NCBI RefSeq assembly: GCF_017349315.1
Contig: NZ_JAFMPP010000001.1
Span: forward strand, 310,001 to 374,000
From: Jiella flava
GTDB lineage: Bacteria; Pseudomonadota; Alphaproteobacteria; Rhizobiales; Rhizobiaceae
Direction of reading: 5' to 3'
Length of the DNA stretch: 64,000 nucleotides
Part shown: in pieces, positions 9,003-17,768 of the stretch
Layout of the letters: each line of letters begins with the position of its first letter
Numbering within the stretch: position 1 is the first letter of the stretch
Notes under the pieces: generated by a model
Database searches by the model: none
Told to the model about the DNA's origin: nothing
Seen by the model: only the letters and a program-made list of their open reading frames with translations
Made by a program: the position numbers and the translations under genes

Positions 9003-9926
9003 TTAGGCGGCCCTCGCCGCCGTGCCGCGGCCCTTGTGTTGCCCATCGCGCAGCTGCCGGGCGAGTTCCGACAGCATCGCCTCGGCGCCAGCCGGGCGCC
9101 CCTCCCGCGCAACGGCTCCAATCGCGAGTTCGTCGAGCACAGTGCGCAGGATCGTCTGCTCGATCCCGCGGGCATCCTTGACGAGGCAGTAGATCATCAC
9201 ATGGAACTGCAGCTTGCCGAGATCGCTGGTCGTCACCGAGACTTCGGTCGTCGGCCCGGCGGTATCGAATCCCGCCTTGCGCGCCGCGTACTGATGGAAG
9301 CGCGCCGCAAGCTCACGATCAGCGCCAAGCGCGTTCTCTGCCGCCGTCTCAAGGGCGGCGATCACCCGGCCCGGCGCCTGGGGATGCTCGAGAGTCAGGA
9401 TGAAGCGATGCGGCGCGTAATGCCGCGGTTGCGCTTCGACGCGCACGACGCCGGTGAGCAGCACCGAATTCGGCAGCATCACGGTTCGGCCGGTGCCGGA
9501 CGCGCCCAAGGCGTGCGACGGCAATTCGGCGATAGTCGTTGAAAACAGACCGTGATCGATCACCTCGCCATGGATGCCGCCAAGCTCGATCCGGTCGCCG
9601 ACCTTGAACAGATGGCCGCCGAAGCGCAGCATCGAGCCCGCCGCGCACATGATCAGCTCCTTGGTGGCGACGACGAAAGCGACGAGAACCGCCGTCAAGG
9701 ACAGCATCATGTCCTGAATCTCGGACAGCCATATCGCCAGCAGCCCGACGGCGAGGATGACGTTGCCAATCGCCCGGATGGTGAACTTGCGCCGCCGCAT
9801 CGTCGCCGGATCGGCCCGCCGGGTGAACACGGCCTCGGCCACGAGGCGCGTGGCGAACAGCAGGGCGACGAGCACCAGCGTGACGGTCAGATTGTCGGCG
9901 ATGCGCGACGGAATAAACAGATGCAA
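9003..9926 (-). CDS. MscS-family mechanosensitive ion channel
   Basis: 307-residue small-conductance mechanosensitive channel, an osmotic safety valve in the inner membrane. Two to three N-terminal helices (LTVTLVLVALLFATRLVAEA; FTIRAIGNVILAVGLLAIWL) lead to the pore-lining segment around SLTAVLVAFVVATKELIM. The MscS beta-domain follows: FKVGDRIELGGIHGEVIDHG and GRTVMLPNSVLLTG. The C-terminal part is the cytoplasmic vestibule domain. The start is a TTG at 9926, placed by GGGAG eight bases upstream. It is monocistronic, and a 274-bp gap separates it from the divergent leuB gene. Confidence 0.85.
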   Translation of the reverse strand: MHLFIPSRIADNLTVTLVLVALLFATRLVAEAVFTRRADPATMRRRKFTIRAIGNVILAVGLLAIWLSEIQDMMLSLTAVLVAFVVATKELIMCAAGSMLRFGGHLFKVGDRIELGGIHGEVIDHGLFSTTIAELPSHALGASGTGRTVMLPNSVLLTGVVRVEAQPRHYAPHRFILTLEHPQAPGRVIAALETAAENALGADRELAARFHQYAARKAGFDTAGPTTEVSVTTSDLGKLQFHVMIYCLVKDARGIEQTILRTVLDELAIGAVAREGRPAGAEAMLSELARQLRDGQHKGRGTAARAA

Positions 9927-10200
9927 CGGTCAAACTCCCACCTGGCACCGGCGCACGGGGCGCCCGTCCAAGGCGGTCTCAGGGCAGGACAAACGATCGA
10001 AACGAGGCCCTATTTGACGCCGATAGCGTTAAGCGAAGCTTGATCGATTATGGTCATTTCGAGGAGTTTTGGCGGCGGGCGCACCGGCCATCGCCGAGAG
10101 CTCAATGCACCCGGTGGCGTTGTTGCAAAGCCCGGCAGCAAACTCTATGCCAGCGTTCGTCACATGACCTGATCCTCAGTCCCAACCATTGAGAGCCCCC

Positions 10201-11316
10201 ATGGCATCGCGCAAGCTCCTCCTTCTTCCCGGCGACGGCATCGGCACCGAAATCATGGTCGAGGTCGAGAAGCAGATCGGCGTTCTGAACACGGTCTTGG
10301 ACGCCGGCTTCGAAACCGAGACAGCTCTGGTCGGCGGCGCCGCCTTCGATACGGAAGGCGCCCCGGTCTCCGAGGCGACCATGTCTCTCGCCCAGGCCGC
10401 CGATGCGGTCTTGTTCGGCGCTGTCGGCGGGCCGAAGTGGGACGGCGTCGGTTACGACAAACGCCCTGAGGCTGGGCTCCTGCGGCTGCGCAAGGAGATG
10501 GAGCTGTTCGCCAATCTCAGGCCCGCCATCTGCTATCCGGCGCTCGCCGATGCCTCCTCGCTGAAGCGCGAGATCATCGAAGGCCTCGACATCCTGATCG
10601 TGCGCGAACTCACCGGCGGCGTCTATTTCGGCGAGCCAAAGGAGATCATCGATCTCGGCAACGGCCAGAAACGGGCGATCGACACCCAGGTCTACGAGAC
10701 ATACGAAATCGAGCGCATCGCCAGGGCCGCCTTCGACCTCGCCAAGACCCGCCGCGGCAAGGTCACGTCGATGGAAAAGCGCAACGTGATGAAGTCGGGC
10801 GTGTTCTGGAACGAGGTCGTCACCCGCGTCCACAAGGACGAATATGCCGAGATGACGCTCGAACATGAGCTTGCCGATGCCGGCGGCATGAAGCTGGTCA
10901 GGGCGCCCAAGCAGTTCGACGTCATCGTCACCGACAATCTGTTCGGCGACATGCTGTCCGACATCGCGGCGATGCTGACCGGCTCGCTCGGCATGCTGCC
11001 CTCCGCCTCGCTCGGCGCGATCGACGCCAAGACCGGCAAGCGCAAAGCGCTCTACGAGCCGGTCCATGGGTCGGCACCGGACATCGCCGGCACGGGCAAG
11101 GCCAATCCGTTGGCGATGATCGCCTCGTTCGCCATGGGCCTGCGCTACTCGTTCGAGATGATCCCGGAGGCCGACGCTCTGGAGGCCGCCATTGCCGAAA
11201 CGCTTCAAGCAGGCATCCGTACCGGTGACGTCATGGCTGCGGGTTGCCGGCACGTCGGCACCACCGCCATGGGCGATGCCGTCGCCGAGCGCTTCAAGGC
11301 GAAGCTCACCGGCTGA
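10201..11316 (+). CDS. leuB: 3-isopropylmalate dehydrogenase
   Basis: 371-residue NAD-dependent enzyme of leucine synthesis; it oxidatively decarboxylates 3-isopropylmalate to 2-oxoisocaproate in the cytoplasm. The N-terminus KLLLLPGDGIGTEIM, LRLRKEMELFANLRPA (substrate-binding arginines) and VRELTGGVYFG are LeuB-specific. VTDNLFGDMLSDIAAMLTGS carries the metal-binding aspartates, and EPVHGSAPDIAGTGKANP is the NAD site. Full length for the family. The ATG at 10201 follows GAGAG; an in-frame TTG at 10189 is less likely. leuC and leuD are not adjacent. A hairpin at 11335-11360 follows the gene. Confidence 0.96.
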   Translation: MASRKLLLLPGDGIGTEIMVEVEKQIGVLNTVLDAGFETETALVGGAAFDTEGAPVSEATMSLAQAADAVLFGAVGGPKWDGVGYDKRPEAGLLRLRKEMELFANLRPAICYPALADASSLKREIIEGLDILIVRELTGGVYFGEPKEIIDLGNGQKRAIDTQVYETYEIERIARAAFDLAKTRRGKVTSMEKRNVMKSGVFWNEVVTRVHKDEYAEMTLEHELADAGGMKLVRAPKQFDVIVTDNLFGDMLSDIAAMLTGSLGMLPSASLGAIDAKTGKRKALYEPVHGSAPDIAGTGKANPLAMIASFAMGLRYSFEMIPEADALEAAIAETLQAGIRTGDVMAAGCRHVGTTAMGDAVAERFKAKLTG

Positions 11317-11334
11317 TCAAAGCTTGTCTGTGAT

Positions 11335-11360
11335 CGGGCCGCCGGTTCATCCACGGCCCG
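11335..11360. terminator. hairpin between convergent leuB and unknown gene
   Basis: CGGGCCG and CGGCCCG form a perfect 7-bp stem with a 12-nt loop in the 49-bp space between the leuB stop and the stop of the facing gene. There is no T-run on either side. The position suggests a shared bidirectional terminator. Confidence 0.5.
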
Positions 11361-11365
11361 AGAAC

Positions 11366-11875
11366 TTAATGCGGGACGCCGACGAGGGTCGCCTTTTCGG
11401 CCTTGACGATACCGCCGTGATCGTTGGGCTCGATGGCGAGGATCTTGCCGAGCCCCGGCACCTCGGTGCCGACCTCGACCCGCCACAGCTCACCAGGCGA
11501 AGCGAGATGGGCTTCGTCACCAAACACCATCACGATTGAAAAGTCCTTCGGCTTCAGCGTCCAGGGCCGGACGATCTTCGGCACAGGGAGCGCGGCGACC
11601 GGCGGCGATTCGATGGTGTCGTCGGCCTTGCTGGTCGAGCCGACAGCGATCGGATCGATATCGGCATCGGCCATTTGCTGCATCAGCAGGCGGTCGAAAT
11701 AGCCGGGATTGATGTAGGAAATCGTCGTAACCACCGAGAAGAAGCCGATGGACAGGACGAATAGGCACATCGAAAGCGCCTTGATCAACCGGTCCGACTT
11801 CGCCGCGGCGTCGCGTTCGGCAGAAGCGGAGCGGGGTGGATGAAGCAACCTAGCGGTCGCGTTGACGGACGACAT
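11366..11875 (-). CDS. unknown protein with one membrane anchor
   Basis: 169-residue protein not assigned to a known family. A basic cytoplasmic N-terminus of about 45 residues is followed by one strong transmembrane helix (LSMCLFVLSIGFFSVVTTIS), then a roughly 110-residue periplasmic part rich in Pro and Val. That part ends with a compact stretch including PGELWRVEVGTEVPGLGKIL. The ATG at 11875 is preceded by GAGG; an upstream in-frame ATG at 11941 has no visible ribosome site. It is convergent with leuB and divergent from the PilZ gene. The topology suggests an envelope protein; no function is proposed. Confidence 0.7.
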   Translation of the reverse strand: MSSVNATARLLHPPRSASAERDAAAKSDRLIKALSMCLFVLSIGFFSVVTTISYINPGYFDRLLMQQMADADIDPIAVGSTSKADDTIESPPVAALPVPKIVRPWTLKPKDFSIVMVFGDEAHLASPGELWRVEVGTEVPGLGKILAIEPNDHGGIVKAEKATLVGVPH

Positions 11876-12051
11876 GAAACGACCTCGGACTGGACTTGAG
11901 CGACTGGAGGCCGCCTCATGCCCCTCCATGTCTTCAACCATCGCAGCCGCAGGTTAATCTTTTCTCGCTAGACCGCTCTTCATTCGTCGCCCTGCCCTGG
12001 CGGCGCGCCGATTTATCCGACAGTTCGCCGCTCAGACTCGAGGAATGCCAC

Positions 12052-12381
12052 ATGGGATGGTTCGCAGACGACAACCGCGTCTATCCGCGACGGCGCACCC
12101 GGCTGCGACCAGTCAAGATCGCCGGCATGTCGCGCCAATTCCTCGACGAGGGAACGCTCTACGACCTTTCGAAGGGCGGCGCTCGCATCCGCCGCATCGG
12201 CGATCGCCCGCTGCCCAGGCGTTTCCTGCTGCTCGACGAGGTCGAACTGAAATTCTGGCAAGTGGCGTTGGTCTGGGAGAGCGGGCGCGAGGCGGGTGTG
12301 CGGTTCATCGGCAGCGAGATAAAGCCCACCCGCGCCGAGACCCTGCGCCTCACCGGTCGATATTACGCGCTGACCGATTGA
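12052..12381 (+). CDS. single-domain PilZ protein (c-di-GMP receptor)
   Basis: 109-residue protein consisting almost only of a PilZ domain, which binds cyclic di-GMP. Both ligand motifs are visible: an arginine-rich RxxxR segment (YPRRRTRLRPVKI) near residue 12 and DxSxxG as LYDLSKGGARIRRI near residue 43. The family's closing hydrophobic strand is present as ALVWESGREAGVRFIG. The ATG follows GAGGAATGCCAC. It faces the end of the flagellar cluster tail to tail, so a role in c-di-GMP control of motility is plausible but inferred from location only. A diguanylate cyclase is encoded about 34 kb away. Confidence 0.82.
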   Translation: MGWFADDNRVYPRRRTRLRPVKIAGMSRQFLDEGTLYDLSKGGARIRRIGDRPLPRRFLLLDEVELKFWQVALVWESGREAGVRFIGSEIKPTRAETLRLTGRYYALTD

Positions 12382-12442
12382 GCCCGCCGGCGGCGGCGAT
12401 CCGGACCATGGCTCGATCGCGCCTGCCCGCCGCTCCACGCTG

Positions 12443-12961
12443 TCAGTGTGCCGGCGCCCCAATCTTGACGACGGACGCCGGATTCTCGCCGGCCCCGGCC
12501 CCGGCGCCGCGGGCATCCTTCTTGGCGATATAGTCGAACTGCTCGACCATCAGCTCATGCACGAGCTTCATGCCATAGCGCTTGTTGACCGCGTCGCGAA
12601 TGCCGTCGGTCAGGGCTTTCAGGTCGAACTTCTCGGGATGGTCGAAGTCGAAATTGTCGGTCGAATAGAGCCGGCGGAACACTTCGTCGAGGATAAACGG
12701 ATCCGGCGGCACCTTGAGCTTGTTCCCGATCGTGCCATCGATCGTGTAGACGAAGCGGGCGAGAATATAGCCCTTGATCGTCTCGTCGGAAATCATCGGA
12801 ATAGTGACGCTGTCGGTCGAGCGATAGTCGAGCCCATCGAAATAGGTCGGCGCCTTTTTCTCCGCGGCAACCGGGGTCGGTGCGAACAGCGCGCTCATGA
12901 GATAGCTCGAGCCGAGCGCGACGAGGGCCGCCCAGACACCCACTCCGATGAGCTTGATCAC
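12443..12961 (-). CDS. FliL-like flagellar protein (unassigned)
   Basis: 172-residue bitopic protein: one N-terminal transmembrane helix (IGVGVWAALVALGSSYLMSA) and a periplasmic domain. The region TIPMISDETIKGYILARFVY, then a long helix near FDLKALTDGIRDAVNKRYG, resembles the layout of FliL, which sits around the stator in the basal body. Similarity is weak, and I treat FliL as an analogy. It is the last gene of the minus-strand flagellar block, starting at a GTG 4 bp after the FlgN-like stop with GAGG upstream, so it is almost certainly co-translated with flagellar genes. The C-terminus ends in Gly/Ala-rich sequence. Confidence 0.6.
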   Translation of the reverse strand: MIKLIGVGVWAALVALGSSYLMSALFAPTPVAAEKKAPTYFDGLDYRSTDSVTIPMISDETIKGYILARFVYTIDGTIGNKLKVPPDPFILDEVFRRLYSTDNFDFDHPEKFDLKALTDGIRDAVNKRYGMKLVHELMVEQFDYIAKKDARGAGAGAGENPASVVKIGAPAH

Positions 12962-12965
12962 GGCT

Positions 12966-13313
12966 TCAGCCTCGACGCAGGACGGCAGTGGTGTAGGTGC
13001 CGTCGGAATCGGCGGCGGCGATCGTCTTGGCGATCACACTGCCGATCTCGTTGCTGGCCTTGACGTGCAGATCGAGGACCCGTTGATTCTCGTTCAGCGC
13101 CGCCTTGAGGCTGCGCAGACGCGTCTCGATCCGGGGATCGACCTCGGCCTGGCCGGCAAGCGATCGCGACAGCCGGCTGAACTCCAGAAGGCAGTAGTTC
13201 TTGCGGCTGGTCAGCTCGGCCAGCGGCTCGCTGATCTGGCCGCGCAGCGCGTCGATCTCGAGCGCGAGGATCGCCTCCAATCGTTCCGCCGCCTTATCGA
13301 TAACCTGATACAT
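12966..13313 (-). CDS. FlgN-like flagellar export chaperone
   Basis: 115-residue all-helical protein. The pattern LAELTSRKNYCLLEFSRL followed by LRSLKAALNENQRVLDLHVK (the LxxxNxxxL...A signature) matches the FlgN family, cytoplasmic chaperones for the hook-filament junction proteins FlgK and FlgL. Both clients are encoded in this cluster. The gene lies between the rod-binding protein and the FliL-like gene with short spacing on both sides. Assignment rests on helical pattern and context rather than strong identity. Confidence 0.6.
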   Translation of the reverse strand: MYQVIDKAAERLEAILALEIDALRGQISEPLAELTSRKNYCLLEFSRLSRSLAGQAEVDPRIETRLRSLKAALNENQRVLDLHVKASNEIGSVIAKTIAAADSDGTYTTAVLRRG

Positions 13314-13355
13314 GTCTGCCGTCCCTTTTTCTTCCCATGCGCCCGCCGGAGCGCG

Positions 13356-13889
13356 TCACAGGCGATTCTTGTCGGATCCCGTCGCCAGCCCAGCCTCGGT
13401 GTTTCGTTCGCCGTTCAGGGCGTCGACACCGCGGACACCTTCGGCGCGATGATGCGGGGTGCCGGTGTGAATGCCTTCCTTCTTGGCAATGACATCGGCG
13501 ATGCCGATACCGCCGGAGGCGGCGATTTCCTTGCCGATCTGATCGGCCAGCATCGAGCGCCAGATCTCGCCGGCCGTGCCCTTGCCGAAAAAGCCCGAGG
13601 ATTTGTCCGGCAGCATCGATTCGACGAAGCTGCGCAGAACGAAGCCCTCGAACTGCTCGAGCGGTCCGACCTTGCGGGCCTCATGCTTGACGAGCGGATG
13701 GATCGCCGCAGGCGCGCTCGTCGCCGCGCTCTCGTCCGTGGCTTTCGCGGTGTCGAGGGCCGCGGCAAAACTCGCCGCCGCGCTCTTTTCCGCCGCGCCG
13801 GTCTTGCGCTCGCTCGCCTTCGTCAAGGCCTGGGTCTTGGCCTGGGCAAGCGCCGCGAGCTTGAGCGAAAAATCGGTGTTGATCGTCAT
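13356..13889 (-). CDS. rod-binding protein (FlgJ N-terminal domain, CheL type)
   Basis: 177-residue protein with the rod-binding domain of FlgJ: LEQFEGFVLRSFVESMLPD, then FFGKGTAGEIWRSMLADQIG and KEIAASGGIGIADVI, the classic FlgJ motif series. The muramidase half of enterobacterial FlgJ is absent, as is usual in alphaproteobacteria, so peptidoglycan cutting must be supplied by another enzyme. An Ala/Lys/Thr-rich N-terminal stretch of about 60 residues precedes the domain. It acts as the periplasmic scaffold for rod assembly. Confidence 0.82.
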   Translation of the reverse strand: MTINTDFSLKLAALAQAKTQALTKASERKTGAAEKSAAASFAAALDTAKATDESAATSAPAAIHPLVKHEARKVGPLEQFEGFVLRSFVESMLPDKSSGFFGKGTAGEIWRSMLADQIGKEIAASGGIGIADVIAKKEGIHTGTPHHRAEGVRGVDALNGERNTEAGLATGSDKNRL

Positions 13890-13948
13890 GATGCGCTGGA
13901 CACCGCGAATTTCTGATGAGCCGTCCCATCGGTTCTATTGCGTCCGGC

Positions 13949-14356
13949 TTATTCGAAGCTTGATGCCGTTCGGGCAAGGAAGGCATCGATGCTGGCGTCG
14001 CGCTGCTCGGCCTCGGCCTCGGCGCCCGCTTCGCGCTTGGTGCGATCGCGCACCTTCTCGATGCTCTTTTCCACCCGCCGCACGTCTCGCAAGCGGGCCT
14101 CGACAGCGCTTTCCTCCGCCACCGCCTTTTGCCGCTCGGTCTCGTTGCGCCGCAAGTTGTTGACCTTCGCGCCGAGAAACAAGCCATGCAACGCATTGCC
14201 GATATCGAGGCTCGCCAAGATCTCGGCGTCGCTTTTTTCCAAAGCCGCGCGCTGCTCGCGCAGCTGGCCGATCCGCCACTCTTCCAAGAGCCGCTTTTGC
14301 GCCTGGACCTTGAGAATGCGGTTCAGCCTCTTCACACGGTCGGCCGCGTCACTCAT
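13949..14356 (-). CDS. FliJ-like coiled-coil flagellar protein
   Basis: 135-residue highly charged, almost entirely helical protein with long heptad stretches (RLNRILKVQAQKRLLEEWRI; RLRDVRRVEKSIEKVRDRTK). The size and coiled-coil character match FliJ, the central stalk that links the export ATPase FliI to the FlhA gate. Its ATG overlaps the fliR stop by 4 bp, and it sits next to the export-gate genes flhA, fliQ and fliR, which supports an export role. Coiled coils align poorly, so identity as FliJ is inferred. Confidence 0.6.
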   Translation of the reverse strand: MSDAADRVKRLNRILKVQAQKRLLEEWRIGQLREQRAALEKSDAEILASLDIGNALHGLFLGAKVNNLRRNETERQKAVAEESAVEARLRDVRRVEKSIEKVRDRTKREAGAEAEAEQRDASIDAFLARTASSFE

Positions 14357-15108
14357 CCGTTCAACACCCAGTTCTGGAAGGCCTGCATGAAGATCGTCAG
14401 GAAATCGCCGATCGTATAGCCGAACAGCACCACGCCGCCGGCTAGAACAAACGGCAGCGAGATGAAGTAGACCGGGATTGTCGGTGTCAGTTTGTTGGCC
14501 AGGCCGATGGCGAAGTTGACGACCACCGCGTAGAGGATGAACGGGCTGGAGATCCGCAGGCAGAGCATGAAGGTGTCCGACAGCTTGTCGGTGACGGCGA
14601 TCAGGCTCGCCCGCGGCACAAAGCCGATCGAGGGGGAAAGCGAACTGTAGGAGGCAACGAGCGCCCGGGCGATCTCGGCATGCAGGTTGAGCACGAAGAT
14701 CAGCGTCGTCGCCGTGAGCGTGATCAGCGAGGTGATCGCGGCGGATTGCTCGTGATCCTCGATCGCCAAGCCGAGCGACTGTCCCATGCCGATCGAGTTG
14801 GCGACGACGTGGCCGGCAAAGTTCAACGCCAGCATGAAGATGCGCCCCAACATGCCGATGAAAAAGCCGATCATCGCCTCGGAGAAGATCAGATGAAGCT
14901 GGGTCGCGTCATTGCCGTTGCGCACCAGCGGCTCGACGAAGGGCAGCACCGTCGGCGCCAGCGCCATCGAGACGGCAAAGGACAAAAACAGGCGGATCTG
15001 CGGCGGGATACGGGCCGACGAAATGCCCGGCAACACCATCAGGCAGGCCCCGACCCGACAAAAAATCAGGAACAGCGACAAAACGATATCGGGCAGATCG
15101 CCGATCAC
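14353..15108 (-). CDS. fliR: flagellar export gate protein FliR
   Basis: 251-residue polytopic membrane protein of the FliP-FliQ-FliR export gate, with about six hydrophobic segments. Typical FliR segments are [20 protein letters not shown] near the N-terminus, [20 protein letters not shown] centrally, and [20 protein letters not shown] with [16 protein letters not shown] near the end. The start is a GTG at 15108 that overlaps the flhA stop as GTGA, giving tight coupling; the longer open frame upstream lies inside flhA. FliJ-like follows with another 4-bp overlap. Confidence 0.9.
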   Translation of the reverse strand: MIGDLPDIVLSLFLIFCRVGACLMVLPGISSARIPPQIRLFLSFAVSMALAPTVLPFVEPLVRNGNDATQLHLIFSEAMIGFFIGMLGRIFMLALNFAGHVVANSIGMGQSLGLAIEDHEQSAAITSLITLTATTLIFVLNLHAEIARALVASYSSLSPSIGFVPRASLIAVTDKLSDTFMLCLRISSPFILYAVVVNFAIGLANKLTPTIPVYFISLPFVLAGGVVLFGYTIGDFLTIFMQAFQNWVLNG

Positions 15109-17216
15109 GAGATCGAACCGATCGGCCGGATATCGACACCGCGCGCGATCTCCACATGGCTGAGCACCGGCAGGTTGACGAAGATCCGCTCGATCATCAT
15201 CCGCACATAAGGCCGCGCATCCGGCGCCGAGACGAGGACGAAGGACTCGCCTTGATCCATCTTCGCGCGGATCACCGTCGTCGCCTCGCCGGCGAACTGT
15301 TCCACCAGCCGCGGATCGATGTCGAATTCGACCACATCGCCCTTGGCGTCGCGCTTCAGCGCCTGATGGAAAGCGAGATCCCACTGATTGCCGAGCCGCA
15401 AGACCGAGAGCTTGCCATTGTGCAGGAGGTCACCGCAGATCTGCTGGGCCATCCGCATGCGCACATGCTCGACGATCTGCTCGGAGCGGCGCACATGCGG
15501 CGCGATTTCGGCGATGGCTTCGAGGATCAGATTGAGATTGCGGATCGAGACGCGCTCGGCGAGCAGCAGTTTGAGCACCGCCTGCAAGCCCGAATAGGAC
15601 ATGTGCGTCGGGATGATCTCGTCGATCAGGCGCTTGTATTCGCTCTCCAACCGATCGAGCAGCGTGCGCATGTCCTTGTAGGACAGAAGCTGCGCCAGAT
15701 TGTTGCGAATCACCTCGGACAGATGGGTGAGGACGATCGACAAGGTATCGATCGGCTCGAAACCCTGGCGCTTCAGCTCCGATGCGAAGCTCTCCGACAC
15801 CCAGGCGGCGCGCATGCCGAAGGCTGGCTCCTTGGTCACATCGTGCGGCACGTCCGGGCCGGGCGCATCGCCAAGCACGATCATGATTTCGCCGAGGCGC
15901 AGTGGCTGCGCGGCGATCGTCGTGCCATGGATCCTGATCTGATAGGATTTCGGCTCGATGGTCAGATCGTCCGACAGCTTGATTTCCGGGACCACGAAGC
16001 CGTAGCGCGAGGCAAAGCGCTTGCGCATCTTCTGCACCCGCCGACCGAGTTCCTCGCGCTTGGCCATCATGTGGGCGGCGGTCTGCTTGCCGAGCACCAG
16101 CTCGATCTCGACGATCTTCAGCGATTCCTTGACCGAGTCCTTCTCCACCTCGGCGGCGAGCTGGCTCTCGGCCGCCTTCTTGGCGGCGGCCGCCTCCTCT
16201 TCCTGGCGGCGCTTCTTGGGCACGGTCCAGGCGACGAAGGCCATCAGCGCGCCGGTGCAGAAGAACGGCAGGAAGGGGAGGCCCGGCAGCAGGGCGAGAA
16301 TGCCCATCAGTCCGGCGGCGAGCGACAAGGCCTTCGGATAATAGCCGAGCTGGCCGAGCACCGCGGTCTGAGCCGCGCCGCGCGTGCCGCCCTTGGAGAC
16401 CAAAAGACCGGCCGCCAGCGAGACGATCAGCGCCGGAATCTGCGAGACCAGGCCGTCGCCGACCGACAGCTTGGTGAAGACGTCGGCGGCGGAGCTGGCA
16501 TCCATCCCGTAGCGGGTGATACCGATGACGATGCCGCCGAAGACGTTGACGGCGGTGATGATCAGGCCGGCGATCGCGTCGCCGCGCACGAATTTCGACG
16601 CACCGTCCATCGAACCGAAGAAGGAACTTTCCTCTTCGAGTTCCTTGCGGCGGCGCTGGGATTCCTTCTCATCGATCAGGCCGGCGGATAGATCCGCATC
16701 GATCGCCATCTGCTTGCCGGGGATCGCATCGAGGGTGAAGCGCGCGCCGACCTCGGCGATACGCGTTGCACCCTTGGTGATGACGAGGAAGTTCACCGTG
16801 ATCAAAATGACGAAGACGATGATGCCGATGAAGAAGTCGCCGCCCATGACGAATTGCGAAAAGCCGCCGATCACGTGACCGGCAGCGTTCACACCTTCAT
16901 GGCCCTGGGACAGAATCATGCGGGTCGTCGCGATATTGAGCGACAGGCGCAGCATGGTGGCGAGCAGCAGGACGGTCGGAAAGGCCGAAAATTCCAGCGG
17001 CTTTTGGATCCACAAGGCGACCATCAGGATCAGGATCGACAGGGCCACCGAGAAGGACAGGCCGATATCGATCAGAAACGGCGGAATCGGAATGAACAGG
17101 ATCGTCAGGATCAGGACGACCGCCACCGCAAAGCCGATTTCGCGATTGCTCGCGTTCCTCGCCTGGCTGCTGTTCTGCGGACCAGGCAGTCCCGGCTTGA
17201 GAATGTCGACGGCCAT
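15105..17216 (-). CDS. flhA: flagellar export gate protein FlhA
   Basis: 703-residue core of the flagellar type III export gate. The N-terminal third has eight predicted transmembrane helices, starting around [20 protein letters not shown]. It includes the conserved stretch [20 protein letters not shown] and the FHIPEP-type loop [20 protein letters not shown]. After a charged linker ([14 protein letters not shown]), the C-terminal half is the cytoplasmic nonameric ring that docks export chaperones. The start is one of two adjacent ATGs (17219 or 17216), with GGGTGG better spaced for the second. A 277-bp gap with a very strong hairpin separates it from fliQ, so it may have its own promoter. 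Confidence 0.95.
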   Translation of the reverse strand: MAVDILKPGLPGPQNSSQARNASNREIGFAVAVVLILTILFIPIPPFLIDIGLSFSVALSILILMVALWIQKPLEFSAFPTVLLLATMLRLSLNIATTRMILSQGHEGVNAAGHVIGGFSQFVMGGDFFIGIIVFVILITVNFLVITKGATRIAEVGARFTLDAIPGKQMAIDADLSAGLIDEKESQRRRKELEEESSFFGSMDGASKFVRGDAIAGLIITAVNVFGGIVIGITRYGMDASSAADVFTKLSVGDGLVSQIPALIVSLAAGLLVSKGGTRGAAQTAVLGQLGYYPKALSLAAGLMGILALLPGLPFLPFFCTGALMAFVAWTVPKKRRQEEEAAAAKKAAESQLAAEVEKDSVKESLKIVEIELVLGKQTAAHMMAKREELGRRVQKMRKRFASRYGFVVPEIKLSDDLTIEPKSYQIRIHGTTIAAQPLRLGEIMIVLGDAPGPDVPHDVTKEPAFGMRAAWVSESFASELKRQGFEPIDTLSIVLTHLSEVIRNNLAQLLSYKDMRTLLDRLESEYKRLIDEIIPTHMSYSGLQAVLKLLLAERVSIRNLNLILEAIAEIAPHVRRSEQIVEHVRMRMAQQICGDLLHNGKLSVLRLGNQWDLAFHQALKRDAKGDVVEFDIDPRLVEQFAGEATTVIRAKMDQGESFVLVSAPDARPYVRMMIERIFVNLPVLSHVEIARGVDIRPIGSIS

Positions 17217-17428
17217 CATGCCACCCAATCGGCTCTTTGAACGCTTCTGAAGCCCCCGCCGCTCGCACGGATTCGACGCTTCGATCCCTTGATTTTCTGC
17301 GTCGGCGCGATCGAACATCGCGTTCGCGCCGCCCACCAATGCCGAGCCGCGCGTGGCATGCGCGTCCTCACGAACACTCGTCGCAAATCAAGATTGCTTC
17401 AGGCTGGTCGCAGGCGGCGAAACGACGA

Positions 17429-17460
17429 CGCCCGCCCGCCACGGCGGTGGCGGACGGGCG
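17429..17460 (-). terminator. 13-bp GC hairpin between fliQ and flhA
   Basis: The arms CGCCCG-c-CCGCCAC and GTGGCGG-a-CGGGCG pair over 13 of 14 positions around a GGCG loop. It lies 33 bp past the fliQ stop in an otherwise featureless 277-bp gap. There is no T-run on the minus strand. It could be a strong attenuator, a Rho-assisted terminator or an mRNA processing boundary between the flgD-fliQ and flhA-fliR segments. Confidence 0.55.
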
Positions 17461-17493
17461 CGATCGATGCGCAGAGAAACGACGGCCGAGCCG

Positions 17494-17766
17494 TCAGCGG
17501 TCGAAGCCGGTCTCGATGCGGGAATAGGATTCTTTCGTGAAGGCGTAGACTTGCGCACCGGTGAAAGACGCGGTCATCGCGATCACCACGAAGATCGCGA
17601 GGATCTTCGGGACGAAGGTGAGCGTCACCTCCTGGATCTGGGTCAGTGCCTGGAACAGCGCGATGACGACGCCGACGCCCATCGCCGCGGCGACCGCCGG
17701 CCCGCAGGCCACGACAATCGTCCAGACCGCGGACTGAACGATGGTGATTGCCTCAGCCTCGTTCAT
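17494..17766 (-). CDS. fliQ: flagellar export gate protein FliQ
   Basis: 90-residue two-helix membrane protein, the standard size for FliQ. Helix 1 is ITIVQSAVWTIVVACGPAVA and helix 2 is LTFVPKILAIFVVIAMTASF, joined by a loop with ALTQIQEVTL, the signature of the family. Four copies assemble with FliP and FliR as the export gate. It lies 2 bp after flgD, and the next flagellar gene, flhA, follows after a strong hairpin. Confidence 0.93.
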   Translation of the reverse strand: MNEAEAITIVQSAVWTIVVACGPAVAAAMGVGVVIALFQALTQIQEVTLTFVPKILAIFVVIAMTASFTGAQVYAFTKESYSRIETGFDR

Positions 17767-17768
17767 CG

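Noticed and set aside
10029-10043. TTAA-N7-TTGA, a one-mismatch CtrA-like site about 160 bp before leuB
   Set aside because: Lacks the trailing C, is far from the start, and CtrA control of leuB is not expected.
10113-10130. GGTGGCGTTGTTGCAAAG resembles the terminal repeats of some IS5/IS6-type elements
   Set aside because: No matching second end, target duplication or transposase nearby, so it is probably chance.
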